DNA from: Dyadobacter sp. 50-39
Lineage (GTDB): Bacteria; Bacteroidota; Bacteroidia; Cytophagales; Spirosomataceae
Direction of reading: 5' to 3'
NCBI GenBank assembly: GCA_001898145.1
Contig: MKSR01000047.1
Location: forward strand, 538,461-602,460
DNA length: 64,000 nucleotides
Position 1 is the stretch's first letter. Each line of letters begins with the position of its first letter. The notes under the pieces were generated by a model. The model worked only from the letters and a program-made list of their open reading frames with translations, did not search any database and had not been told where the DNA came from. A program made the translations under genes and the position numbers. Positions 17,597 to 26,633 of this stretch are shown one piece after another.

Positions 17597-19600
17597 TTAT
17601 GCCAAAATTTCTCGCTCCTCCGGTTCAATCCACCGGCCATCTTCCCGTATCAGCTCGATCAGTTCTTCCACCGCTTTGGATGAGTGTACCGACCGTTTGA
17701 TTACCTCTTGTCCCCGGTACAAGGCTATTTTGTCCTTGCCCATACCCACATACCCGTAGTCGGCATCTGCCATCTCGCCCGGGCCGTTTACAATGCAGCC
17801 CATAATACCGATTTTCACACCTTTCAAATGCTCCGTATGTTTGCGGATCATCGCCGTCGTTTCCTGCAAATCGAACAGGGTGCGGCCGCAGGAAGGGCAG
17901 GATATATACTCCGTTTTCGACATCCGCGTACGCGCCGCCTGTAAAATACCGAATGCAATGCTATTATAGGAAGCAGCTGCTTTTAATTTCTCTGCGTGTT
18001 CTGTGTTATCCGCAAACTTCGGGGATAGTAATGTCCCATCACCGAAACCATCTACGAGCAAACCGCCGATATCTGTGGCCGAATACAATGTAAGCTTATC
18101 GCCAAGATCCGTGTTGTAGCCTCTGTTTATGATCACCGGAACTTTGATGTGCTGTTCGGTCAGTTTGTAAAAGAATCTCCGCATTTCGGGCATCGCATGC
18201 AGGTTAGCTGTTTGGAGCACAAGAACGACATTGTTTTTACCTGAAATGTCTTCTAGAAAAAGCTCGTCAAACGTGTGAATGTCACCTTTGATGAAATTCA
18301 GCTCGGCAGAAATGTCTGTGGCAGCATTCCATTCAGGGACTTCGAACAAGGGAAATTTGATGTGCTTTTCAGGATGGCCCAGCCATTGGCTGTAATCCAG
18401 TATTTCCCTCAGACCGTTTGGCAACATGAATGGCACCGGTTTTTTCCCTGTGTAAATAAAATCAGCTCCCTGGTCGTTCATAGCCCACTTGTCCGGCACA
18501 GGCAGGAAAAAGTGCCCGATACTTTTCAGATCATCCAGTTGCTGGACCTCAATGCCGGAATAATCGGCAATTACCCTTGGCACATTTAAATGGCCGATGT
18601 TGTATGATTCCCGTGTATCGCGGCGAGTGTATTGGAAGGGATTGATCGGACAGTGTTCGATCGGTTCAATGGATGCATGGGCAGATCGCGTCGTATAGCG
18701 CTCGATCAGTGCGCGGGCGACAGGCGCTTCTTTTTCCGGTGCTTCGGTGAGCGAAACACGGACGGTATCGCCCAGGCCGTCTTCCAGCAAAGTACCAATT
18801 CCTACCGCTGATTTAATGCGGCCATCCTCAGCTTCGCCGGCCTCCGTTACGCCCAGGTGCAGCGGGTAGGGTTTCAAACCCTCTTCATCCAGCCTTTGAA
18901 CCAGCTGCCGGTAGGCTTCCACCATCACCTGCGTATTGCTGGACTTCATCGAGAGCGCAATATTGTAATAATTGAATTCCTCACAGATCCGCAGAAATTC
19001 AAGCGCCGACTCCACCATGCCCAGCGGCGTATCACCGTAGCGGCTCAGAATCCGGTCGGAAAGCGAGCCGTGGTTGGTACCTATACGCATGGCCGTGCCA
19101 TATTCCTTGCAGATTTTCACCAGCGGGATAAACTTCTCCCGGATTCTTTCCAGCTCGGCGGCATAGGAAGCATCTGTGTAATCTATTACCTCGAAGCGCT
19201 TTCGATCGGCATAGTTGCCGGGATTGATCCGGACCTTTTCGACGATGCGTGCGGCCAGTTCAGCCGCATTGGGTGTAAAATGTATGTCAGCGATCAGTGG
19301 CACCTGAATGCCCAGCTTATGCAATCCATTACGGATATTTTCGAGATTCTGGGCCTCCTTCACGCTGGGCGCGGTAATGCGCACGTATTCGCAACCTGAG
19401 TCTACCATCCGGATCACTTCATCAATGGAGCCCTGCGTGTCCATCGTATCCACCGTTGTCATAGACTGGACGCGGATAGGGTAGTCAGAGCCCATCGGTA
19501 TGCCGCCGATGTTAATGGTAATCGTCTTGCGGCGTTCGTACGCCGTCAGCGACGGGCAGTAGATATTGGTTTTTTGTTCAGAAGGTGTGATCACGGTCAT
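17597..19600 (-). CDS. ispG: 4-hydroxy-3-methylbut-2-enyl diphosphate synthase
   Basis: Penultimate enzyme of the methylerythritol phosphate isoprenoid pathway; converts MEcPP to HMBPP with a 4Fe-4S cluster. At 667 residues it is the long form seen in Bacteroidota, Chlamydia and plants. It has an N-terminal TIM barrel (about 30-290), an insert domain (about 300-550) and the C-terminal ferredoxin-like domain. Cluster ligands are in CPSCGRT near 567 and GCIVNGPGEM near 605. It heads an operon with the small DUF6728-like gene and the MmcQ/YjbR gene. Confidence 0.95.
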   Translation of the reverse strand: MTVITPSEQKTNIYCPSLTAYERRKTITINIGGIPMGSDYPIRVQSMTTVDTMDTQGSIDEVIRMVDSGCEYVRITAPSVKEAQNLENIRNGLHKLGIQVPLIADIHFTPNAAELAARIVEKVRINPGNYADRKRFEVIDYTDASYAAELERIREKFIPLVKICKEYGTAMRIGTNHGSLSDRILSRYGDTPLGMVESALEFLRICEEFNYYNIALSMKSSNTQVMVEAYRQLVQRLDEEGLKPYPLHLGVTEAGEAEDGRIKSAVGIGTLLEDGLGDTVRVSLTEAPEKEAPVARALIERYTTRSAHASIEPIEHCPINPFQYTRRDTRESYNIGHLNVPRVIADYSGIEVQQLDDLKSIGHFFLPVPDKWAMNDQGADFIYTGKKPVPFMLPNGLREILDYSQWLGHPEKHIKFPLFEVPEWNAATDISAELNFIKGDIHTFDELFLEDISGKNNVVLVLQTANLHAMPEMRRFFYKLTEQHIKVPVIINRGYNTDLGDKLTLYSATDIGGLLVDGFGDGTLLSPKFADNTEHAEKLKAAASYNSIAFGILQAARTRMSKTEYISCPSCGRTLFDLQETTAMIRKHTEHLKGVKIGIMGCIVNGPGEMADADYGYVGMGKDKIALYRGQEVIKRSVHSSKAVEELIELIREDGRWIEPEEREILA

Positions 19601-19918
19601 TGAATGGTCATATCGGCAAAGGTCTTAAAACTAAAACACAATCGGAATGCCAATGGTGCATTTTTCCATTTCCGCCTGCCGCTTTGTAAGGTTGCTTGAT
19701 GAATCGTAAATCTTCTACACGATCGCCGTTCCCATATTAATTCCAGCCGGATATTCATTTCAGATTAAAATGGTTATGTTTTGCATTGGAAAAGTTAAAT
19801 ATTTGCTTCCGCTCCCCCGAATCTCTAACTGTAAAAATTAGCACTCAATGTCCCCGGTGCCCGACGCTGGAAAGCGCGGCTTTTTCGTGCATTTATTCAC
19901 CATGTAAACCAGGACGAT
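19601..19918. other. Intergenic, no gene seen
   Basis: 318 bases between the divergent ispG and the UGA-interrupted gene. AT-rich near 19770-19810. No reading frame, hairpin or clear promoter pair was found. Confidence 0.5.
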
Positions 19919-20653
19919 ATGAAGAGAGCCATTTTATGCTTGATGATCGCATTACTTTCATTCACGGAATCGGGGCAGGTGCCATGACGCTGGAACTACC
20001 CCTGCAAGCCGGGAACCGAATGTTGGAATGCACTCACTTCCGCTGAGGAGCGGCAGCAAGCCTGTCAGATCAGAGGCATTGATCTGAACACGATGAGCAC
20101 CGAAGAATTGCTGCTGATCACGATGGAGCATCCGTTTTTTCGGAGTTATGTCGCGCATGATAGTCCGGTCGAGGGTTTGTCTTTCTCACTGGAAGGCTTC
20201 AACGGCTTTACGGAATTCAAGCGACGTCCGGATGCCATGAGAGCGTTACGAGATGTCTATTTCAGGGAAGATTTCAATACCATCCGTACCATGCCAGACA
20301 TTGCAGAAATGGGTGCCTACTCATTGAAATGGATTGGCATGGAGTTGATCATGAGTGACGAAGCATTGTTAAACCAGATGTCTTCGGACGAAAAAGCCGA
20401 GTTCTTGAAGCAATTGCACGCGCAACTGCTTGTGGAGCAGAAGTATGACGACGTTTTTGGCGGCATTTCGGATGCTGTGAGCGCTTACATCTTTTACAAG
20501 GTAATGAAGACCATGAATGTGAATGTCCTGGAAGATACTTTCAGTCGCCAGAGTGTCGATCAGTTTCGGGACAGGTTAATTGTCACAGATGTGGCCGAGC
20601 TGGAAGCGTTGCTTGCGAAGCTTGAAGAGTTTGTCAGAACCGTTAAACGCTAA
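19919..20653 (+). pseudogene. Exported protein gene interrupted by in-frame UGA
   Basis: A 245-codon frame that starts with a clean signal peptide (MKRAILCLMIALLSF...GQVP). It meets TGA at 19985-19987 as codon 23, then stays open to 20653 in the same frame. After the stop come NYPCKPGTECW, the CQI segment, LSTEELL-like MSTEELLL and HPFF, which match a Bacteroidota family of exported proteins that I remember only as uncharacterised. The stop falls just at the expected signal-peptide junction. TGG or CGA mutated to TGA is the simplest reading; UGA followed by C is also a leaky context, so read-through is possible. An internal ATG at 20093 could restart a leaderless 186-residue product. The downstream lipoprotein gene begins 10 bases later. 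Confidence 0.7.
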
Positions 20654-20663
20654 AATTAAAGTC

Positions 20664-21068
20664 ATGAAAACATTTACAATTTTCCATGAAGGTCAAAAGG
20701 TCGGTTTAAGCCGGTTGTTAGCCATTCTAATTTTACCGATCCTGTTGTTCGGAGGATCTTGCGATCAAAGAGAGGTAAAGGAATACGAGCCGGGTGGTTC
20801 GTGCTTCACGAAGGAGTTTCTGGAAAATGAAGCTTGGGTTAGGGCTGAACTAACTTGGTTTCAACAGCCTAAAATGGGTTCGTTGCGCGTCGCGGTATAC
20901 CGCTACAAGTCGGACTACTATCTGGCGTTCGAAAACGGTTTCACATCGGGTCCTATTGGGCATATATTCGATTGCTCGGGAAAACATTTGGGAGAATTAA
21001 ACATTAACTACAACGAGTTTTACGACAATAATGAATTGATGACGGTTTTGTTAGATGCTAACTATTGA
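20664..21068 (+). CDS. Putative lipoprotein, unknown function
   Basis: A 134-residue protein with a basic N-terminus, a hydrophobic stretch (about 17-32) and a lipobox-like LFGGSC ending at Cys33, so it is probably lipidated. The mature part is acidic and beta-rich (VAVYRYKSDYYLAFENGF). I do not recognise the family. It sits between the UGA-interrupted gene (10 bases) and the T9SS-tailed gene (5 bases), implying one transcript. Confidence 0.65.
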   Translation: MKTFTIFHEGQKVGLSRLLAILILPILLFGGSCDQREVKEYEPGGSCFTKEFLENEAWVRAELTWFQQPKMGSLRVAVYRYKSDYYLAFENGFTSGPIGHIFDCSGKHLGELNINYNEFYDNNELMTVLLDANY

Positions 21069-21073
21069 ATGAT

Positions 21074-22153
21074 ATGAGAACCATACATATTGCCCTTGTA
21101 CTTATAGCAATTGCTAAACAGGTGTGTAATGCGCAGGTGAATACGCCTAATGGGGTCGCTGTTCCTGCTTCCGCCCTATTCGTTTACAGCGCAGTAAAAT
21201 ATTCGGATGCGCAATTGCAGTCTGAGCAGAATAATATCCAAAACGGTGCATACGGTAGTAGTTGCATTATAGTCTCGGGTTATTCACGGAACTATAACTG
21301 CCACGGTTACGCTTGGCATGTTTCCACCGGAGGAGCTCAGACTTGTATCGATCAAGTGTTTTTTGGCGGAGTTACGCCATATGTGGCTGGGGTGAATCCA
21401 AGTTATACCCAAACGAACTATAACAGCACAATTGGAAAACTAAGAGTACGGTATTCGGGGGATCATTCTGCCATAACAACATACGACGGTAAATTCATTT
21501 CCAAGTGGGGGCCTGGTCCACTGGTTAAGCACAACGCGCTCGATGTACCTCCTGGCTATGGAAACCCTTCAACTTGTTGGAAGTGCAACTACGCCCCGCC
21601 ATTAACAAGCGTTTACCTGGACGGCAACCTCATTTCCGGTAGCTTTCAAACCACCACTTGGGGCGCACATAACATGCAGATATTCTGGGGACTTGACCCC
21701 GATACCGGACCGACATTCAGCCCAACTGCCGGAAGTACAATCATCAACAATCAGAGTTCCGGCACAGTGAATTTTACATTCAATGGCCCTTCCAATAATG
21801 GCGGTCTTTCGATCGCATTCTGTGGCGCGCCGAGGCATTCGTTTACATTCTTCAAGCCGAGCGGCGCGAAAATGCAGGTATATCCTAATCCGGTTCAGGC
21901 TGATGAAATCATTACCGTATCATCGGAATCTCAAGAGACTATTCAAGCTGTAAATCTGGACAGCGAGGTTAGCAGGATTACGAAAATTACGCTTCTGGAC
22001 GAAAGGCTCCGGTTTGTGCAGGACTATTTATCAAATGCAGAAGGAAACCTAACAACAGTCAAATTGAATGCCGGTTTGAAAGGGACATACTTTTTAAAGG
22101 CAACTTTCGAGGACGGTACTGCGCAAACGAAGCGAATACTGGTTGGGAAATGA
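21074..22153 (+). CDS. Secreted DUF7689-like protein with type IX sorting tail
   Basis: A 359-residue protein with a signal peptide (about 1-21, ending CNAQ). The central domain has YNCHGYAWHVS near residue 77 and HSAITTYDGKFISKWGPGP near 135. This Cys-His arrangement resembles DUF7689 and papain-like peptidase folds, so a cysteine-dependent hydrolase is possible but unproven. The C-terminal 85 residues look like a type IX secretion sorting domain: VYPNPVQ followed by beta strands and a short basic end (RILVGK). It should be exported and either released or anchored on the surface. An upstream TTG would add three residues; ATG at 21074 was chosen. Confidence 0.75.
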   Translation: MRTIHIALVLIAIAKQVCNAQVNTPNGVAVPASALFVYSAVKYSDAQLQSEQNNIQNGAYGSSCIIVSGYSRNYNCHGYAWHVSTGGAQTCIDQVFFGGVTPYVAGVNPSYTQTNYNSTIGKLRVRYSGDHSAITTYDGKFISKWGPGPLVKHNALDVPPGYGNPSTCWKCNYAPPLTSVYLDGNLISGSFQTTTWGAHNMQIFWGLDPDTGPTFSPTAGSTIINNQSSGTVNFTFNGPSNNGGLSIAFCGAPRHSFTFFKPSGAKMQVYPNPVQADEIITVSSESQETIQAVNLDSEVSRITKITLLDERLRFVQDYLSNAEGNLTTVKLNAGLKGTYFLKATFEDGTAQTKRILVGK

Positions 22154-22174
22154 GGAAATTGAGCGACAAAAGCG

Positions 22175-22201
22175 CCCGGATGAGTTATCCTTCCATCCGG
22201 G
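22175..22201 (-). terminator. Hairpin at end of GHMP kinase gene
   Basis: CCCGGATG pairs with CATCCGGG across an 11-base loop and overlaps the kinase stop. On the minus strand a TTTT tract follows a few bases later. Confidence 0.45.
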
Positions 22202-23267
22202 TGCCTTCATCGACGGTAATAATGTAGCTTTTGCCGCCTTCGTGCTCGATGGCTTCCGCCACTTCCTCAGCATGCGTGGGGGCGTAGGCAAACATGCAGC
22301 CGCCTCCGCCCGAGCCGTTGATCTTGCCGCCTAACGCGCCGGCACCGAGTGCAGCGTTCATCATGCGTTCGATTTTCGGGGTGGAGGTTCGCTTGTGATC
22401 GCGGAGGTTCTGGTAATGTTTGTAGAGCAGATTGCCGAAATGTTTGTCAAAATCGCCAGCGGCGTGGTTTTCCTCACTTTCGATCAGCAGAGATTTTCCC
22501 TCCACCAGAATGTCGCGGTCCTCGATATTGGCTTTCAGCAGACCCAGCTGGTCGCCGGAAAGTAGCGATTTGTAGTCGCCTACCTGTTCAATCGGGGTAG
22601 TAAAAATGGAAAATGACGGGTCGTAGTCGGTGACAATTTTAATCACATCCTCCATTCCGTAGCGGCATCGGGCAATAATTCCGAGCGTATCTTTCGGTTC
22701 GAGCGAATCACCCAGGACGAACGTGCCGAGCTTGGGCGTAAGAGCTTCCACCTTGATAACGGGCGTCGATTCGAGGTAAATGACGTTGCCGATGGCGGTA
22801 GAGTAATTATCCATCATGCCGCCGGGTTCGCCGAACTCCAGTACTTCGGCGGCATTGGCTATTTCCCCTAATTCTTTCTTTGAAAAATGGAGCGGGTTAT
22901 CGCTAAGTCTATCGAGGAAATGTGCCCAGGAAACGATCAGTGCCGAAGAGCTCGAAGTCCCCGAATTGATGGGGATATTTCCGTGAATAGTTGCTTCCAA
23001 ACCCCTCGAAAAGGTGAGCCCCTTTCTTTTAACGACGTTGATCGTGCTTCGGAAATAATCCCGCGGCTTCACGTAGGGAAACGTCGTGTCGAGCGAAAAC
23101 TCTTCTTGCGTGCCCAGGTCGGGCAAATGCAATATTATTTTATCATCATCGCGATAACCGCCGTCTACGGTAATCCTACGCGATATGGCCGCTGCTATTA
23201 CGGGGAGCCCCAGGTAATCCTGATGTTCCCCGAAAAAGCAAATGCGGCCGGGAGTTGAAATCCTCAT
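22185..23267 (-). CDS. GHMP-family sugar kinase (galactokinase-like)
   Basis: A 360-residue cytoplasmic kinase. It opens RISTPGRICFFGEHQDYLGLP, the substrate-binding start of galactokinase relatives. The ATP-loop GHMP motif is PINSGTSSSSALIV near residue 97, MMDNYSTAIGN follows, and the late KINGSGGGGCMF loop is near 317. It should phosphorylate a sugar at C1; the spacing of motifs fits fucose/galactose-type kinases more than mevalonate kinases. It is four bases downstream of an FHS sugar transporter, so import and phosphorylation of the same sugar is likely. Confidence 0.8.
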   Translation of the reverse strand: MRISTPGRICFFGEHQDYLGLPVIAAAISRRITVDGGYRDDDKIILHLPDLGTQEEFSLDTTFPYVKPRDYFRSTINVVKRKGLTFSRGLEATIHGNIPINSGTSSSSALIVSWAHFLDRLSDNPLHFSKKELGEIANAAEVLEFGEPGGMMDNYSTAIGNVIYLESTPVIKVEALTPKLGTFVLGDSLEPKDTLGIIARCRYGMEDVIKIVTDYDPSFSIFTTPIEQVGDYKSLLSGDQLGLLKANIEDRDILVEGKSLLIESEENHAAGDFDKHFGNLLYKHYQNLRDHKRTSTPKIERMMNAALGAGALGGKINGSGGGGCMFAYAPTHAEEVAEAIEHEGGKSYIITVDEGTRMEG

Positions 23268-23271
23268 TGAA

Positions 23272-24492
23272 CTACCAGCTTTTCTTTTTGTGGCCTACAA
23301 GACCGAAATATAGTATAAAGATATACAGTGGAATCATGATCCAGTAGGCATGCTGCGTACTTTGAATCGAATCAGCGATTCGTCCGTATGCAACTGGAAT
23401 AATCGCACCACCGGAAATACCCATTACTAATAGTGCAGAACCTATTTTAGTGAATTTGCCGAGACCATGCAGGGCCAAAGGCCAGAGAGCAGGCCAGATT
23501 ACGGAGTTGGCGAAACCGGCGATGGCAAGGCAGATAATAGAAGTGAAACCGGGTGAATAAATTGCGCATACTGCCGCGATCATACCCAGTACCGAACTAA
23601 AGATAAGATATGCTTGCTGAGATACATACTTTGGAATCAAAATAATACCCAAGAAATAGCCAACAAGCATCCCTACTAGCGGATAGGTTCCAAAAAAACT
23701 TGCTTCTGTTTCCGGAAATCCCAATGAAACGCCGTATGTAATAATTGTATCCGCGGCCAAAACTTCTACGCCCACATAACAGAAAATAGCAAGTACGCCC
23801 AGAACCAGATTTGGGTATTGCAAGACACTTGATTTTTCTGCGTGGCCGACGACCTGACTTGAATCGTCATCCTCTTCCTCACTCACTTCCGTCAAACCTT
23901 TCGAGAATTTGATCAGCAAAGCAAGGCCTACGAGAATCGCGGTAAGAATCAAATAGGGTACTGCAACTTTATCAAGTTCTTCTTTGGGATCTGACGACGT
24001 GGCTCCCGCCAGAAGTATTTTACCAATTACGATCTGGCTTATGATACCCGCGCCCTTATTGGCAATACCCATGATACTGATCCGCTGAGCGGCACTTTCG
24101 CGCGGGCCGAGGATCGTAGCGTAAGGGTTGGAAGCGGTTTGTAATACGGTAAGACCGATACCGATGGTGAACAAGCCGACGAGGAACAATGGGTATGAGG
24201 CCATTTCCGCAGCAGGAATGAATATCAGCGTCCCCACCGCCATTACGCCCAATGCGAGCGACATGCCGTTTTTAAAACCGGTTTTTTTCAGCACCATCGA
24301 ACATGGGATCGCCATGACGGTGTAGGAAATGAAAAATGCGAACGTAACCAGGTAGGAACTGGTGTTGTCGAGGGAGAATGCTTTTTTGAAGAAGGTGATC
24401 AGTGTTCCGTTAACCCATGTGACGAAACCCATCACAAAGAAAAGAATGCCGATAATGAAGAGGGGACCCAGGTAACTGTTCTTTTTGCTCAT
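23272..24492 (-). CDS. Sugar:H+ symporter of the FHS/MFS family
   Basis: A 406-residue inner-membrane transporter with about 12 hydrophobic helices, similar in layout to fucose (FucP) and glucose/galactose (GluP) permeases. Landmarks are GFVTWVNGTLITFFKKAF near residue 22, FFISYTVMAIPC near 52, and QTASNPYATILGP near 119. A charged cytoplasmic loop with EVSEEEDDDSS is near 205. It precedes the GHMP kinase by four bases in the same operon. Confidence 0.88.
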   Translation of the reverse strand: MSKKNSYLGPLFIIGILFFVMGFVTWVNGTLITFFKKAFSLDNTSSYLVTFAFFISYTVMAIPCSMVLKKTGFKNGMSLALGVMAVGTLIFIPAAEMASYPLFLVGLFTIGIGLTVLQTASNPYATILGPRESAAQRISIMGIANKGAGIISQIVIGKILLAGATSSDPKEELDKVAVPYLILTAILVGLALLIKFSKGLTEVSEEEDDDSSQVVGHAEKSSVLQYPNLVLGVLAIFCYVGVEVLAADTIITYGVSLGFPETEASFFGTYPLVGMLVGYFLGIILIPKYVSQQAYLIFSSVLGMIAAVCAIYSPGFTSIICLAIAGFANSVIWPALWPLALHGLGKFTKIGSALLVMGISGGAIIPVAYGRIADSIQSTQHAYWIMIPLYIFILYFGLVGHKKKSW

Positions 24493-24559
24493 TTAAGTCT
24501 TATTGGATTAGGTTGTTCGGGTTATTTATTTAAGTATCGATTTGGTTTTGTTATAATAC

Positions 24560-25912
24560 TCAATATTCGTCATTCAGGCCAAAGATGCGCTTGTTTGTTC
24601 GCCATTTTCCTCTTGTAAAATCAGGAATTTCTACGGGCGAGCTGCCGCGTGCGATTGAAAGTTCGGACAACGGGCTGATGGCGCTCCACACGGCCGCATC
24701 GTAAACGTCGATCGGCGGGGCGGTTTTGCGTTTGATAGCCTCTACAAATCCTCTCAGCACAAAGTAATCGATGCCACCGTGACCAGCATTTTCAGCTTCT
24801 TTGGCGTATTTAGTCCAAAGGGGGTGGTCATTTTTGTCCAAATAGGGTTTATCCGGCTCGCCAATGTGTTCTTTGGGAGAAATGCCTTCCAGATAAATGG
24901 TGTGGCCGTCGTTCATCCATATGCCTTCTGTTCCCTGCGCGCGGAACGCAAGCGAATAGGGGCGGGGCGAATTGGTATCGTGGATGAGAACGATGTTTTC
25001 ACCGTTGTAGCACTGGATCATGGTGGTGACGATATCGCCGAGTTTGAAGTTGACCTTCGCATTCGGATGGTTCTGGCCACCGTGGTCGACTACATATTTG
25101 TGCAAGCCACGCGATTTGGTCGCCATCGAAGTCAGGTAGGTAAAGCAATTACCCCGGTTGATATCCAGCCAATGCGCTACCGGACCTAGGCCGTGAGTAG
25201 GATAGAGGTCGCCGTTTCGGTCGACGGAGTGCTGAGTGCGCCATTTTGCCTCCGAAAAACCTTTTGAACCGAACTCGACGCCGTGGCCTTCATTGCTTTT
25301 GCCCGTGTTGAACTTGATACCCCGTAAATCGTGCTGGTAGCCGCAATGTGCGTAGGTCATCTCGCCGAACATGCCGGCGCGAATCATTTTAAGAATAGCC
25401 ATCACATCCCGGCGGTAGCACACGTTTTCGAGGATCATGCAGTGCGAGCCGGTCTTCTCGAAAGTGTTGACCAGGTCCCAGGATTCCTGCAACGTTACAG
25501 TGGCGGACACCTCGACGGCCGTGTACTTTCCGGCGTTCATAGAAGCCAGCGCCATGGGGACGTGCCATTGCCAGGGCGTTGCGATAAGCACCCCATCCAG
25601 GTCGTCGCGTTTGACGAGGTTCATAAAGTCCTCTTCTCCTTTTGCATATACCACCGGTGCTTTGCGACCCGCCTTTTTGATCTTGTCCAAAGTGATACTT
25701 ACGGCCTGCGGATCTATATCGCAAATTGCATTGATCTCGATATCAGAACGGAAGAGCGCCTGTTCGATATGGTTGCGGCCCCTGAGCCCCACACCGATGA
25801 AACCTAAACGTACATTTTCTGCGGGTTTTTCTTTTTTCAAATTCAGCGATGGGATAATGCCTGCGACGGGCGCGGCCAAAGCTGTTTTTTGCAGAAAATT
25901 CCGTCTATCCAT
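24560..25912 (-). CDS. GH109-type Gfo/Idh/MocA glycosidase, exported
   Basis: A 450-residue NAD-dependent protein with a twin-arginine-like leader (MDRRNFLQKTALAAP). The Rossmann motif GFIGVGLRGRNH starts near residue 37. The AHCGYQHDLRG segment near 199 and GDLYPTHGLGPVAHW near 239 match GH109 alpha-N-acetylgalactosaminidases. Those enzymes act by NAD oxidation/elimination. Removing GalNAc or a related sugar from glycans in the periplasm is inferred. It precedes the transporter and kinase on the same strand, with a 67-base gap, so all three may form one glycan-use operon. Confidence 0.8.
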   Translation of the reverse strand: MDRRNFLQKTALAAPVAGIIPSLNLKKEKPAENVRLGFIGVGLRGRNHIEQALFRSDIEINAICDIDPQAVSITLDKIKKAGRKAPVVYAKGEEDFMNLVKRDDLDGVLIATPWQWHVPMALASMNAGKYTAVEVSATVTLQESWDLVNTFEKTGSHCMILENVCYRRDVMAILKMIRAGMFGEMTYAHCGYQHDLRGIKFNTGKSNEGHGVEFGSKGFSEAKWRTQHSVDRNGDLYPTHGLGPVAHWLDINRGNCFTYLTSMATKSRGLHKYVVDHGGQNHPNAKVNFKLGDIVTTMIQCYNGENIVLIHDTNSPRPYSLAFRAQGTEGIWMNDGHTIYLEGISPKEHIGEPDKPYLDKNDHPLWTKYAKEAENAGHGGIDYFVLRGFVEAIKRKTAPPIDVYDAAVWSAISPLSELSIARGSSPVEIPDFTRGKWRTNKRIFGLNDEY

Positions 25913-26216
25913 TTCGAAATCTGTTGAATGTTACCGGCACGGATGGTAAAAGATTATTTGGTCTTACCTGGCGCGGGGCTGCAATTTACGAGCAAAAGCG
26001 AGATTTTTAAATTTTTTTATTAATTAAAAGTTCGCATGGGTGATGCGTCCTGATAACACTAAATAGGAATGCAATGAACAATTTGCTAGCTTACAGCGTT
26101 TACCCAAGGCAAGAGACTTCTGAGAGCGACTCACAGCATGCTCGAACCCTTAAATGTGTTGGACACAGACTTTGTAACGACATTTAAGGCAAACTGATAT
26201 TTTAAGTGGTTTAAAT
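25913..26216. other. Intergenic, no gene seen
   Basis: 304 bases between the divergent GH109 and queD genes. Contains an A/T tract near 26010-26030. No gene or clear promoter pair was found. Confidence 0.5.
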
Positions 26217-26633
26217 ATGACGCAAAAAGTGGCGGTGTTCCGAAAGGAGCATTTTAATGCAGCCCATCGTCTCCATCGTTCCGAATGGTCGGATGAACAC
26301 AATAGGGAGGTTTTTGGAAAATGCAACAATCCCAACTTTCACGGACACAACTATGAGCTCATCGTTCAGGTGACCGGCCCTGTTGACCCCTCGACGGGTT
26401 ATGTAATGGACATGAAGGTGCTCAGTGCCATATTGAAAGAATCCGTTGTAGACCGTTTTGATCACCGGAACCTGAATCTGGATGTGGAAGAATTCAAAAA
26501 CCTTAATCCAACCGCGGAAAACATCGCGATCGTCATTTATTCAATCATCAGACCCAAAATTGACGCAGGTCTTGACCTGAAAATCAGATTATATGAAACA
26601 GAACGGAATTTTGTCGAATATCCAGTCCAGTGA
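26217..26633 (+). CDS. queD: 6-carboxytetrahydropterin synthase (QueD/PTPS family)
   Basis: A 138-residue cytoplasmic enzyme acting on dihydroneopterin triphosphate. The zinc ligands are visible as FNAAHRL near residue 16 and HGHNYEL near 46, with the family Cys in GKCNNP. DHRNLN and a late ENIAIVIY fit the fold. It can serve queuosine synthesis (7-deazaguanine) or biopterin-like cofactors. The folE gene overlaps its end by 41 bases, so the first two steps from GTP are encoded together. Confidence 0.88.
   Translation: MTQKVAVFRKEHFNAAHRLHRSEWSDEHNREVFGKCNNPNFHGHNYELIVQVTGPVDPSTGYVMDMKVLSAILKESVVDRFDHRNLNLDVEEFKNLNPTAENIAIVIYSIIRPKIDAGLDLKIRLYETERNFVEYPVQ

Noticed and set aside
19985-19987. 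UGA as a selenocysteine codon
   Set aside because: It falls at a signal-peptide junction, not in a redox motif, and no SECIS-like hairpin or true selA, selB or selC was seen. The SelA-like gene at 38285 is an exported paralogue.
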